20,659 nt of DNA. It comes from a virus. Of this stretch, positions 1-7,705 are shown one piece after another. The notes beneath the pieces are model-generated. The model searched no databases and was not told where the DNA came from. It saw only the letters and a program-made list of their open reading frames with translations. The position numbers and the translations under genes are program-made. Numbering within the stretch: the stretch's first letter is position 1; each line of letters begins with the position of its first letter. The stretch covers positions 1 to 20,659 of IMG/VR virus record IMGVR_UViG_3300025030_000467. One strand, 5' to 3'.

Positions 1-1
1 G

Positions 2-595
2 CCGCTTACCACTGATGACTACCGCCAGATTGCCCGTGAAGAGGCAATGCGGATCGCGCAGTCACAGATGGCAAAAGGTGAAAACCGAATCAACCAGCGA
101 ATACAGGAAAGGTTTGACGGGCTCGAAGCAAACAAGGGCTTACTCAAACTGACAGAAGAACAGGTGACAACGGCTCAACAGCAGATCATCAACGAAGAAC
201 AGATGAATGCTTTCAAGCCGAAAGCCAACGGACAGCAGGCCAGCGGTTCAGAGGCAGCACCTTCGGAAGACCAGTTTCGCCAGAATGTTTCGGCAGTGTA
301 CGCAGAGATCAATGCAGTTGTTGCAGACGAAGGAGTGGAGCTTACCGAGAACGATCCTGAATTCAAAATTCTCGATAAGGCGTTGAGTGACCCAAACGGT
401 TCCTACGCAAAGACCATCCTGGCCGCAAGCAAAGCCGCAAAGACCAAGGCGGCCCGCGCCAAAGCACAGAAAGAAAATGCCAATGCCCGCGTGACGGGTG
501 GAGGCGGATCAACCTCCGATAACAATATTTCAGGCATCACCGACGCGAAGGAACTCTACAAGCTGGGTGAGAAGAAAATCGGAGAAAAAAAATAA
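2..595 (+). CDS. Phage scaffold-like protein, 5'-truncated by window edge
   Basis: The reading frame is open from base 2 (first visible residues PLTTDDYRQIAREEAMRIAQ), so this is the C-terminal part of a longer gene; the ATG at 47 is probably internal. The visible ~197 residues are highly charged, rich in Gln, Glu, Lys and Ala, and predicted to be largely helical or coiled-coil, with no membrane segment. The tail ends in Lys-rich KLGEKKIGEKK. It lies 12 bases before the major capsid gene. Composition and position fit a capsid assembly scaffold, which normally sits inside the procapsid and is lost before DNA packaging. This is inferred from context; no catalytic motif is visible and I do not recognise a specific family. 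Confidence 0.6.
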   Translation, partial: PLTTDDYRQIAREEAMRIAQSQMAKGENRINQRIQERFDGLEANKGLLKLTEEQVTTAQQQIINEEQMNAFKPKANGQQASGSEAAPSEDQFRQNVSAVYAEINAVVADEGVELTENDPEFKILDKALSDPNGSYAKTILAASKAAKTKAARAKAQKENANARVTGGGGSTSDNNISGITDAKELYKLGEKKIGEKK

Positions 596-607
596 CAGGA
601 GAATACC

Positions 608-943
608 ATGCTTACCCTCAACGATTATTTCAAGCAGAGCAAAGACCCGTATCAGAAAGGCTTGATTGCCGACCTGTTACGCTACTCTGACTTGATGAAG
701 ATCGTCCCCATCGAAAGTGTAAACGCCCTGCGTATAAACGCGACCCGCTGGCAGACCATGCCATCGGTTGCCTTCCGTAAATTCGGCGGCGGCTACACCG
801 AAAGCTCGGGCACAACCGAGCCGATCACTGAAACCCTTGCCTTGCTTGGCGGCGATGTGAAGTTTGACCGCCTTTCCAACAAGGGAGAATTCATCGAAGA
901 CCCCGTGGTCACACAGATGAACATGAAGGCGAAGGCCATGGCT
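608..943 (+). CDS. Major capsid protein, exon 1 (residues 1-112)
   Basis: This is the N-terminal part of the major head protein, which should form the HK97-fold shell. The start is an ATG preceded by ACAGGAGAAT (Shine-Dalgarno AGGAG). Residues resemble phage major capsid proteins of the GP7-like group: MLTLNDYFKQSKDP at the start, then AFRKFGGGYTESSGTTEPI and a GGDVKFDRL stretch. Left unspliced, the frame adds five residues and stops at 959-961. The break falls after ...MKAKAMA, in a helix that homologues continue as a (F/Y)xFNDTF(V/I)NGD-type sequence. That sequence appears at base 1625. Joining 608-943 to 1625-2263 gives one 324-residue protein, a normal size for the family. Family assignment is from memory of similar proteins. 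Confidence 0.87.
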
Positions 944-1624
944 AAATTGTTGGTCATGTAAAATCCAGCTATATGCTGGAAACTCTTCAAAAGATTAGTC
1001 CTACTGATGAGGTAAAAATGGACAATACATGGAGACAATCAGCAGATAAGACCGAAGAAACGAACCTTAATTCAGATATAGGATGGCTTGCAGGTGTGTG
1101 GGATGGTGAAGGAAGTATAGGTATGCACCAACACACAAAGCAAAAAGGGAGACGTGTTCCCAGAAGTTCGATAGTAAATACGGACTTTGCCATTATCGAG
1201 GAATGTTCCAGGATACTAAAGGACATGGGCGTCGGTAATTTTGTGCAGACGAGATACCTGCCCAAAAAGGAACATGCCACCCGAAAAGACTTGACAATTG
1301 CAGGAATGAAAAGAAACAAAATATTCCTTGAGTCAATCATCCCTTATCTGAGAGGATACAAGAAAATAAAGGCAATGCTTATCATGAGTTTCATTTATTC
1401 AAGAATGATGAAACCTGGAAGCGGAAGAATGAGAGGCGGCGTTCCTCTCGATGCCTTTGAAGAGAGTTGTGTCCAAAAGGTTGCAAATGATTTCGACGGA
1501 AATCTCAACGAGTTTACGCTGGAGTGGATTGATAATATCCACAAGATGTACTCTGAACTTCGTAGACAATACGAAGAGGCAGCAGAAATGATTGCCCGCC
1601 CGCAAGGGTCTAAGTAACAGAATG
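944..1624 (+). other. Group I intron in the major capsid gene
   Basis: The group I core can be paired by eye. P1 joins exon CATGGCT (937-943) to GGTCATG (952-958) with the diagnostic U.G pair at the 5' splice site. P3 pairs CCAGC (965-969) with GCTGG (1518-1522). P4 pairs TGCTG (974-978) with CAGCA (1040-1044) inside a Q-like GACAATCAGCAG. P7 pairs GAGT (1510-1513) with ACTC (1550-1553), the latter in an S-like AAGATGTACTC. P8 is GTGGAT (1524-1529) with ATCCAC (1537-1542). A P9-like hairpin is CTTCGT/ACGAAG (1558-1576). The intron would end at G1624. Splicing joins ...KAMA to FKFNDTLVNGD in frame. The P and Q elements resemble those of organellar IB introns. The 3' core lies inside the endonuclease reading frame. 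Confidence 0.93.
1018..1617 (+). CDS. LAGLIDADG homing endonuclease, intron-encoded
   Basis: This ~199-aa endonuclease would cut intronless capsid alleles at the exon junction and so spread the intron; it may also aid splicing. The motif WLAGVWDGEGSIG near residues 22-34 is a LAGLIDADG helix with an acidic Asp/Glu pair. A later stretch IIPYLRGYKKIKAMLIMSF matches the C-terminal helix region of the family. I see only one LAGLIDADG motif, so it should act as a homodimer. I chose the ATG at 1018 because GAGG lies 5 bases upstream; the in-frame ATG at 973 overlaps P4 and has no Shine-Dalgarno. The 3' third of the gene also encodes intron elements P3', P7 and P8, so the DNA is doubly constrained. 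It stops at 1617, seven bases before the intron end. Confidence 0.9.
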   Translation: MDNTWRQSADKTEETNLNSDIGWLAGVWDGEGSIGMHQHTKQKGRRVPRSSIVNTDFAIIEECSRILKDMGVGNFVQTRYLPKKEHATRKDLTIAGMKRNKIFLESIIPYLRGYKKIKAMLIMSFIYSRMMKPGSGRMRGGVPLDAFEESCVQKVANDFDGNLNEFTLEWIDNIHKMYSELRRQYEEAAEMIARPQGSK

Positions 1625-2263
1625 TTCAAATTCAACGACACCCTGGTCAACGGCGACCATGCCGTAGACGCCGACGCTTTTGAAGGTTTGAAGAAGCGCG
1701 TTGCCAATATGCCATCCCGTCAAACCATTTGGCTGGACGCCAGCGCGAACGGCACAGGCGCAAGTTTGAAAGTTCTGGCCTCCGAAGCCAATGAACAACT
1801 CTTCCTGGATGCGCTGCATAAGGCGATCAAACGCTGTGACGGAGCCAATGCCCTGCTCAGTAACGAAGACACCCAGCTCGGACTCGGCCAGGTACTGCGC
1901 CGCTTGAAGCTGAACACCACCATGACCGACGCATACGATCACACCTGGGATTCATTCAACGGCGTGAAGATTGTTGACGTGGGTTTGAAGTCGGATAAGT
2001 CCACCGAGATCATCACCAATACCGAAGTTGTTGCCGACGCAACAGGCACCAGTATCTACGCTGTGCGCTTCGACACCGACGACGGCGTACGCGCCATTGA
2101 CCTCAAAGGCGCAGGCGGGCCGCAGGTCTATGACCCATTGAAAGGCGGCGAAATGGAAGCGGGACCCCAGAACCTACGCCGCATTGACTGGCCGGTAGGA
2201 TTGTTCCACAAGAGCCAGTACACCATCGTCCGCATTGCTGGCTTCAAGATGGCCGCAGCCTAA
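1625..2263 (+). CDS. Major capsid protein, exon 2 (residues 113-324)
   Basis: This exon begins FKFNDTLVNGDH and continues with ADAFEGLKKRV, the usual continuation of the capsid-protein helix cut at residue 112. It carries the rest of the shell protein and ends GLFHKSQYTIVRIAGFKMAAA. The open frame reaches back to 1592, but residues before 1625 are intron-derived and should not be in the mature protein. A homing intron at this point is typical: it sits in a highly conserved segment of an essential, strongly expressed gene. The next gene follows after 11 bases, so the two are probably co-transcribed. Translation depends on splicing, since no good start for a separate fragment is seen. Confidence 0.87.
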   Translation, partial: FKFNDTLVNGDHAVDADAFEGLKKRVANMPSRQTIWLDASANGTGASLKVLASEANEQLFLDALHKAIKRCDGANALLSNEDTQLGLGQVLRRLKLNTTMTDAYDHTWDSFNGVKIVDVGLKSDKSTEIITNTEVVADATGTSIYAVRFDTDDGVRAIDLKGAGGPQVYDPLKGGEMEAGPQNLRRIDWPVGLFHKSQYTIVRIAGFKMAAA

Positions 2264-2274
2264 AGGAGAATATC

Positions 2275-2661
2275 ATGCGAGACAATACCTTTTATCAATC
2301 CGATGCCGCCGTTGCCGCCGATGCCTTTGCAGGCGCGTTCAATTTGGACGGCACCCCTGCTGACGGCGCGTGGCTGCAATTCGTGGTCACCCGCAATGAC
2401 GCCGACGCCGACGAGACTCTTGAAGTCGTCGTGTACGGCAAGGACACCGATTCGGGCTGGGCTATCACAGACCAGCAAGTGAGCGGCAATTTCAAGCTGG
2501 TGAATGCAGACATCGCCAACGGCGCAACCGTTGTTCGTTATTTGCACGTCACCACGCCGTTGAACTACGTCAACCCCTACTATAACGTAGGCGGAACGAC
2601 TCCTTCCTGGACTATCGCCTGCGCGCTTGTTTCAGGCCCTGATCAAAGTCAGGTGAACTAA
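2275..2661 (+). CDS. Small head protein, possible decoration protein
   Basis: This 128-aa protein starts at an ATG with AAAGGAG upstream. It is acidic and rich in Ala, Asp, Thr and Val, with alternating hydrophobic residues suggesting beta structure (WLQFVVTRND, ETLEVVVYGKD, VRYLHVTTPLNYV). There is no signal peptide or membrane segment. It lies directly after the major capsid gene and before a strong hairpin, so it is probably made in high amounts together with the capsid protein. Position and size fit a capsid decoration or stabilisation protein, but I do not recognise a named family and the role is inferred from context only. Confidence 0.6.
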   Translation: MRDNTFYQSDAAVAADAFAGAFNLDGTPADGAWLQFVVTRNDADADETLEVVVYGKDTDSGWAITDQQVSGNFKLVNADIANGATVVRYLHVTTPLNYVNPYYNVGGTTPSWTIACALVSGPDQSQVN

Positions 2662-2667
2662 CCAAAT

Positions 2668-2693
2668 GCAGGCAGGGTTTACGCCCTGCCTGC
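2668..2693 (+). terminator. Strong hairpin after the capsid operon
   Basis: Perfect 10-bp inverted repeat GCAGGCAGGG/CCCTGCCTGC with a 6-base loop, 7 bases after the stop at 2661. It is followed by CATTCAATTTG, only a weak U tract, so it may be a partial terminator or an mRNA-stabilising hairpin that sets a high ratio of capsid to downstream proteins. Confidence 0.6.
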
Positions 2694-2721
2694 CATTCAA
2701 TTTGAAAGCGAGAACATCCCC

Positions 2722-2946
2722 ATGTCTAAACGATATTTAGTACATGTACCCAATGTGCAATTTTCAGAGACCGTTATGGGCGTGCAATTCAACAAAGGCA
2801 GAGCCACTGTTGACGAGCACAGCATTGACGAAGCTCTCGGATACGATGTTGAAGACATAGCCAGGCAAATGGAAAAACTGGGCTATGTGGTCGAAGAACT
2901 TGACAAAACCGAGGTTTCCGAAGAACCCGAAGTCAAGGCAAAATAA
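2722..2946 (+). CDS. Small acidic protein of the head module, unknown function
   Basis: This 74-aa protein begins MSKRYLVHVPNVQFSE. The N-terminal half looks like short beta strands, a middle helix includes DVEDIARQMEKLGYVVEEL, and the tail is very acidic then Lys-rich (SEEPEVKAK). The start has a GAAAGCGAG purine stretch upstream but no strong Shine-Dalgarno. It sits alone between two GC-rich hairpins (2668-2693 and 2950-2973), so its transcript may be processed or attenuated separately from its neighbours. I do not recognise the family. Small proteins between capsid and connector genes are common in tailed phages, and that is the only support for a head-related role. Confidence 0.55.
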   Translation: MSKRYLVHVPNVQFSETVMGVQFNKGRATVDEHSIDEALGYDVEDIARQMEKLGYVVEELDKTEVSEEPEVKAK

Positions 2947-2949
2947 ACC

Positions 2950-2973
2950 TCAGCCTCCCGCAAGGGAGGCTGA
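2950..2973 (+). terminator. GNRA-capped hairpin, terminator-like
   Basis: TCAGCCTCCC and GGGAGGCTGA flank a GCAA tetraloop, starting 4 bases after the stop at 2946. The loop is an ideal GNRA cap. No U tract follows and the next start codon is only 10 bases away, so it may serve mRNA processing or stability rather than full termination. Confidence 0.5.
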
Positions 2974-2982
2974 ACCAATCTT

Positions 2983-4089
2983 ATGACAACAGTATTTGAC
3001 ATCTCTCTGCAAGTGATGAAGCATGTGACCGATGTGCTGGAGGGGACGGCGACGGACGGGTCTGCCACGTATTTGAAGGACGTGGAGAATTTGATTCAGG
3101 CGAACGAGTACTTTGATAGGGGCACGATCTGGATCAAGAGCGGGACGCACGCCAGCAAGGTGGTGAAGGTGACCGGGCACGCGAACAATAAGCTGACCTT
3201 CAACCCGCTATCTTCCGTGTTGTGCGTGCAGCAGGTGGAAACCGCGACTGTGCTGGGAACTGTGACGGGAAACGGGAATGCGACAGTGGTGATCACTGCC
3301 GCAGGAATGCCGAACAACCCAAAGACGATCAGCGTGGCGGTTCTCAATCTGGATACCGCTTCACAGGTGGCGACGAAAATCCGCACGGCGTTGAATGCTG
3401 ATACGGATGTGAAGAACTTCTTTACCATCGGCGGGAGCGGGGCGGATGTGACGCTGACTACCAAGACTGCGCGCGCCAACGACACGACCATGAATATGAG
3501 CACGGCGAACGGAACCTGCACAGGCCTTACCGCAGCGCCAACCAGCGCGAACACCACGGCTGGAGTGGCGGGTCCACGCTATGCAGTAGCGCGGGGATTG
3601 TTTCCGTGGGAACAGGTGATGGCGAAGATGCAAAGCGCATTGGATGAGACCTGGGTGGAGGGTGAAGATGAAAGCCTGACGGGTGACGGCGAGACGCTGG
3701 AGTTTGTGCTGCCTACCGGAGTCTATAATCTTTTGCGGGTGGAGATCGAACGGGCGGACTGTCCACAGTTTAAGTCGAACCATTGGCATGAGCACCCGGG
3801 AGTCTTGCGATTCAATTATGGGCATGAACCCTACAACGCCGACGTGCTGCATCTATTCTACAAAACAGACCACACAGAGATCACAAGCTACGATGTGACG
3901 ATCAGCACGCAGATAGATCGTGACTGGCTGGCTTTGACGGCGGCGCGGGATCTGTTATTTTGGGGGGCGAGCATGTATGGACTCAAGACTAACATGATCG
4001 AAGACAAACTGAACAAAGTGCTGGGAATGTTGAAGGGCAAAAACGCACGCATTCAGGGGCTGAACGTCATCATGAAAGCGGGAGGGTAG
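2983..4089 (+). CDS. Virion protein, head-tail connector or neck candidate with Ig-like insert
   Basis: This 368-aa protein has three parts. The N-terminus (about 1-85) is a mixed domain (MTTVFDISLQVMKHVTDVLEG). Residues about 90-195 are Thr/Asn/Ala-rich with GTVTGNGNATVVITA and ASQVATKIRTALNA, ending GLTAAPTSANTTAGVAG. That pattern is a recurring beta-rich insert in phage structural proteins. The C-terminal part (about 200-368) is mixed again, with WALTAARDLLFWG-like helical segments. No catalytic motif is visible. The upstream hairpin is 10 bases away and the next gene starts 3 bases after the stop. Position between head genes and a large tail protein suggests a connector, stopper or neck component, but the exact role is inferred. 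Confidence 0.6.
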   Translation: MTTVFDISLQVMKHVTDVLEGTATDGSATYLKDVENLIQANEYFDRGTIWIKSGTHASKVVKVTGHANNKLTFNPLSSVLCVQQVETATVLGTVTGNGNATVVITAAGMPNNPKTISVAVLNLDTASQVATKIRTALNADTDVKNFFTIGGSGADVTLTTKTARANDTTMNMSTANGTCTGLTAAPTSANTTAGVAGPRYAVARGLFPWEQVMAKMQSALDETWVEGEDESLTGDGETLEFVLPTGVYNLLRVEIERADCPQFKSNHWHEHPGVLRFNYGHEPYNADVLHLFYKTDHTEITSYDVTISTQIDRDWLALTAARDLLFWGASMYGLKTNMIEDKLNKVLGMLKGKNARIQGLNVIMKAGG

Positions 4090-4092
4090 AGC

Positions 4093-6783
4093 ATGACCGT
4101 CCGCGTGAGTCCCGAGGAAGTAATGCCGAGCCATCATTTCGCCCTGCAAGATCGGGCGGGAAAGATGCTGGGGTTGATCGCCTGCAACGCAACGACAGGC
4201 AAGCGGCTGGATATATACGATGAGAGTCTGTACATTGAAATTCCAGTCACCACCACAGCGGCGAAGCAGACGAGCGGTTCATCCAGCTACGACATCTTCG
4301 ACTATCCTTATTCGCCAATTGTGCAAGACGACTGGAGCGGCGGGCGGGGTAGTTTGGACTTCGAGAGAGACAGCACGAAGTACTTCGATTCATTCCGCGC
4401 CATTACAGGCAGGGCAAACAAAGCTCATGCGGGGCCGCTGGAAAACTACGCCGAAGGACTACGGAGCGGGGACGAGTCGATGCCTGGGAGTTTGAACTTT
4501 GTGCCGATGACGGAGTCTAACCGCATCCTCTACAAAAGATTTCAAGCCAGCGCAGCCTACACAGTTGGTAAGGTATGGAACATCCTGCGGAGAAAGAGTA
4601 CGCCGGGCAATCTACGGGTGGCCATCCATGCAGACAGCGCGGGGGATGTGGGCACGGAATTGGCGTTTATCAGCGTGGCTTATACCCGTATGGAGGACAT
4701 CCTAAGCGAATGGCTGAATGAAACCATCTCGCAGGCATTGACGAATGGCGCATATTACTGGCTGGTGCTTACCGCAGACAATGAAGATAACGACAAGAAA
4801 CATTGGCTGGTGGGTGTGAATGAAAACGTGGGCACGACCTACGCCTCTAACACGTTCAGCGCCACGCCGACGGCTGCCACGTTTGACCTATACTTTCGCC
4901 TGACCCCAGCCGATGAGACGAAGACCTGCATCCCCTTTGAGTATAAGGAACAGCAGTACTTTGTGATCTCGGGGACGACAGGCGCGCCGAAGATTTACAT
5001 GGCAGGCGACAGAGGAACGGCAGACGCGAACACGGGTCAATTGAATAAACTAATCGACGGGACCAAGACATGGACAGTGAACGAACATGCGGGCTACCCT
5101 GTGCTTATTACGGATGGACTGGGGAAAATGGAACCGCAACCGTGGCGCACCGTCCTTTCCAACGATGCGACCAGCCTGACCCTGGATGAGAGTTGGACCA
5201 TCACCCACGACACGACCACCGAATACGTGATCTTCGGAACTAAGATGAAGGAGATCGCAGGGCATGGGTTGACCGCACCTGTCACCAGTGTGCTGGTGAG
5301 TCCGACGGGTGTGATCTACTTCTGCATGGGTGACAGCGTGACCGTGCGGGCATTGCGGGCATTCACCGATACAGGTGTGTGGAAAGATTTCGACAATGCT
5401 GTCAGCTGCCAATTGAACGAGACCGCTGCAACGAAGGCTGTGTTCATGGTATACAAACCACAGGCGCAGAAGATCGTAATCGCCAATAACTCAGACGTTA
5501 GCGGGAATGTATCCTGCGCGACATCCAGCAACGTGACCATCCCAGCCTGGGGCACGGCATTGACTTGGAGCGCCGCGGTGAACGTGGACAGCAAATACAG
5601 ACGCATCAACGGCTTGATCGTGCATCCTGACGGGGCGGGAAATGAAGCGGTATGGGTCTTCAAGACCGACATGCCCTTCATCTTACCGTCCACGGGGAAC
5701 CCCTACCCCGTGTCACTCGAAGAGATGAAGACAGTCCGAAGCCAATACAACGGGGTGAACCCGATGCGGCACGGAGTCTATTTATACTTCCCGATGCTGC
5801 AAGAGATCGTTCGATATTATGGCGGGCAGTTCGAGGACATTGGACCGAACCTGGGCGAGGGATTGCCGGCCAATAGACGCGGGCCTGTGATGACCATGCA
5901 GGGCTACGCGGGTAAATTCTTCATCGGCGTGGATGCGGGGATCAGCGGGTACTCATCCCTGCTAGATAGCGGCGGATGGCACGAACGCTACCGCGCGCCG
6001 AAGGGTCAGAGATTTTTGGCGATGGCGTTTCAGGTTACCCCTGGAACTGCATTGGATCGTTTGTGGTTGTATCAGGGAAACGACATGGTATGGCTTCCAT
6101 TCCCCAGCAATAGCACGAATGAACTGGAAGACACGAGTTACCCGTTCACTTATGAGTGGGCGCTGGAACTGGCGCGGATGCACGCGGGGATGTTCGACGT
6201 ACAAAAGCTGGTGAAGAACCTGAAACTGCAAACCGAGAACCTGGAGATAGATACGGCCACTGGAAAGAAAATATGCTGGATCGAATTGGACTACAAGTTG
6301 AACGATGATTCCGAATGGACGACCATCGAAGACGCATTCACGGACAGTCCGACCCAGGAAGTGGATTTCACTTCCATCTATGGCATTGCAGGCAAGCGCT
6401 TGAAGTTCAGGATACGCGGTTATTCGCGAGACTCAAGCAAAACGGCGGTGCTGCTGGCGATCATCGTTTCAGCGGTCACGCGGGTGGACGTGAAGAGCAT
6501 GTACGGTCCTTTCACGTTCCTGCTTGAAGATAACTCGAAGCCGTTTGGATTGCGCGAGGAGAACAAAGAAGCCAGCGCCGAGGAGCAGTTGCAGGACATC
6601 AAGGATTGGGGCGATGCGTCCAACGATTCGATGCTGTTACTTTCTTCTGTGTCTTCGATGCTGCATGGCAAGATGGTCTTCATGAACGTGGGCACGCGGC
6701 GACAGATCGGGTTCAAGAAGGCAGACAATAATGAATTCGGCGGCAATGCGATCACGGTGAGCGTGACGTTTCAGGAAGCGTAG
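4093..6783 (+). CDS. Large tail or virion structural protein, 896 aa
   Basis: This is the largest gene in the window. The start has GGAGGG about 7 bases upstream. The N-terminus has a strand-rich part and a low-complexity stretch SGSSSYDIFDYPYSP. A galactose-binding-like module around 140-270 contains AASAYTVGKVWNILRRK-type and NGAYYWLVLTADN segments. The middle (about 290-650) has many short Gly/Trp-containing strands that could form a propeller. The C-terminal ~250 residues include KLVKNLKLQTENLEIDT and end in NAITVSVTFQEA. No nuclease, peptidase or membrane motif is seen. Position after the connector gene and before the baseplate- and fibre-like genes fits a tail-tip, hub or wall protein. 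The fold reading is by eye and tentative. Confidence 0.62.
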   Translation: MTVRVSPEEVMPSHHFALQDRAGKMLGLIACNATTGKRLDIYDESLYIEIPVTTTAAKQTSGSSSYDIFDYPYSPIVQDDWSGGRGSLDFERDSTKYFDSFRAITGRANKAHAGPLENYAEGLRSGDESMPGSLNFVPMTESNRILYKRFQASAAYTVGKVWNILRRKSTPGNLRVAIHADSAGDVGTELAFISVAYTRMEDILSEWLNETISQALTNGAYYWLVLTADNEDNDKKHWLVGVNENVGTTYASNTFSATPTAATFDLYFRLTPADETKTCIPFEYKEQQYFVISGTTGAPKIYMAGDRGTADANTGQLNKLIDGTKTWTVNEHAGYPVLITDGLGKMEPQPWRTVLSNDATSLTLDESWTITHDTTTEYVIFGTKMKEIAGHGLTAPVTSVLVSPTGVIYFCMGDSVTVRALRAFTDTGVWKDFDNAVSCQLNETAATKAVFMVYKPQAQKIVIANNSDVSGNVSCATSSNVTIPAWGTALTWSAAVNVDSKYRRINGLIVHPDGAGNEAVWVFKTDMPFILPSTGNPYPVSLEEMKTVRSQYNGVNPMRHGVYLYFPMLQEIVRYYGGQFEDIGPNLGEGLPANRRGPVMTMQGYAGKFFIGVDAGISGYSSLLDSGGWHERYRAPKGQRFLAMAFQVTPGTALDRLWLYQGNDMVWLPFPSNSTNELEDTSYPFTYEWALELARMHAGMFDVQKLVKNLKLQTENLEIDTATGKKICWIELDYKLNDDSEWTTIEDAFTDSPTQEVDFTSIYGIAGKRLKFRIRGYSRDSSKTAVLLAIIVSAVTRVDVKSMYGPFTFLLEDNSKPFGLREENKEASAEEQLQDIKDWGDASNDSMLLLSSVSSMLHGKMVFMNVGTRRQIGFKKADNNEFGGNAITVSVTFQEA

Positions 6784-6825
6784 TCCTTCGACTACGGGCG
6801 GATTACCGCCCTCCGCTCAGGATGA
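6784..6825. repeat. REP-like palindromic repeat, copy A1
   Basis: This copy has GGGCGG/CCGCCC arms around ATTA, then CTCCGCTCAGGATGA. Near-identical copies lie at 9774-9814 and, shortened, at 12686-12714. It fills the gap between two genes, and its AGGATGA end supplies the only Shine-Dalgarno-like sequence for the gene starting at 6829. Confidence 0.75.
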
Positions 6826-6828
6826 GAT

Positions 6829-7293
6829 ATGCCAATAAAGCAGAAGAAATTATTCACGTTTGGGAAGTCTGTGAGCAAGGTCGTTTTGCCGAAGGAGCGA
6901 TCTGTGCGGGCGGAGAAGTTGAAGAACGCAGAGGACAAGCCGCCGTTTTATATCCGTGGGATATTGGCAGGATCGAAGGAAGAATACTGGTGCAGCCTGG
7001 CGCTGGAGCGGATCGAAGAAGAAACGGGCTGGGCATGGGAGTACCAAGTGCCTGTGTACGGGGGGCGAACGAGGGCAGGCGGGAACGTGGTGGACTTCCT
7101 GGTGCATACGCCTGGGATGAAAACGATTTTAGATCCCATGGGACGTTACTGGCATACAGGTATCAATGAAGACCAGAGCCAGATGCAGAACGTGGCGAGA
7201 CGAAAGAACTGGGTGCTGATTGCCTGGTTTACGGATGAGACCCCGACCCGCGAGAGCGTGTATGTGTTTTTGCGGGATAAGTTGAATGTGTGA
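6829..7293 (+). CDS. PD-(D/E)XK-like phage nuclease
   Basis: This 154-aa protein is basic at its N-terminus (MPIKQKKLFTFGKSVSK). Its core fits a Vsr- or restriction-like nuclease fold: a helix with SKEEYWCSLALE (Glu 51/52), a strand EYQVPVYGG, then GGNVVDFLVHTPG with Asp89 as the likely metal ligand. Next come GRYWHTG, a helical QMQNVARRKNW segment, and a final strand WVLIAWFTDE. The expected order Glu, Asp, strand, helix is present, but the E/QxK element is not clear, so catalysis is uncertain. It interrupts the tail genes like a moron inserted between structural genes, with a palindromic repeat on each side. Possible roles are DNA processing at packaging or attack on competing DNA; both are inference. 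Confidence 0.55.
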   Translation: MPIKQKKLFTFGKSVSKVVLPKERSVRAEKLKNAEDKPPFYIRGILAGSKEEYWCSLALERIEEETGWAWEYQVPVYGGRTRAGGNVVDFLVHTPGMKTILDPMGRYWHTGINEDQSQMQNVARRKNWVLIAWFTDETPTRESVYVFLRDKLNV

Positions 7294-7330
7294 TCCCTCA
7301 CCCCTAGCCCCTCTCTCAGAGGGAGAGGGG
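7294..7330. repeat. GC-rich palindromic repeat downstream of the nuclease gene
   Basis: CCCTCACCCCTAG is followed by CCCCTCTC (7308-7315) and GAGAGGGG (7323-7330), a strong hairpin. It begins right after the TGA of the nuclease gene. It resembles interspersed palindromes common in bacterial chromosomes, so it is probably a mobile or host-derived repeat that can also act as a transcript end. Confidence 0.6.
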
Positions 7331-7347
7331 AATTGGAGAAGAATAAG

Positions 7348-7704
7348 ATGACAGACATAATTCAGCAATACCTACGAGATGATATTGAAATAGTGCGCGG
7401 GGGAGACTGGCATGAAACCTGGAACTTATATTCAGACAACGCTGGCACAGTGCCATTGGATACGACAGGGTACACTCTCACACGGGAGATTAGAAAGAGC
7501 CACCCGAATGGGGAATTACTCGACACGTTGAGCGTAGAAAACGGAAAGATCATTCACACGCCAGCCAGCGGTCAGTTCAATTTGAACCTGACGGAAGCGG
7601 AGATAGACGAATACGATTTTGTTTCGGCGGTCTACCGTGATGTGCTGGATTACGGGGATGGAAATAAACAGGTAGTACGCCTCGGCAATGTGAAGGTGGT
7701 ATAG
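7348..7704 (+). CDS. Baseplate- or tail-adaptor-like protein
   Basis: This 118-aa protein starts at the ATG at 7348, with TTGGAGAAG upstream. The phrases VRGGDWHETWNLYSD, DTTGYTLTREIRKS and SGQFNLNLTEAEID match the N-terminal pattern of small phage baseplate or tail-adaptor proteins, which are beta-rich domains reading roughly 'IRGDxxxxxxxL...DLTGYTxxxxIR'. There is no membrane segment or catalytic motif. It ends one base before the next start, so translation of the two genes is coupled. It probably links the tail or baseplate to the receptor-binding protein encoded next. Family resemblance is by pattern from memory. Confidence 0.6.
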   Translation: MTDIIQQYLRDDIEIVRGGDWHETWNLYSDNAGTVPLDTTGYTLTREIRKSHPNGELLDTLSVENGKIIHTPASGQFNLNLTEAEIDEYDFVSAVYRDVLDYGDGNKQVVRLGNVKVV

Positions 7705-7705
7705 G

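Noticed and set aside
608-2263. Capsid insert considered as an intein
   Set aside because: The upstream frame stops at 959-961, before the endonuclease, so no continuous protein passes through; RNA splicing pairings are present instead.
6822-7169. Overlapping + strand frame within the nuclease gene
   Set aside because: Its translation is Gly/Arg-rich with no domain, typical of a shadow frame of the gene at 6829.
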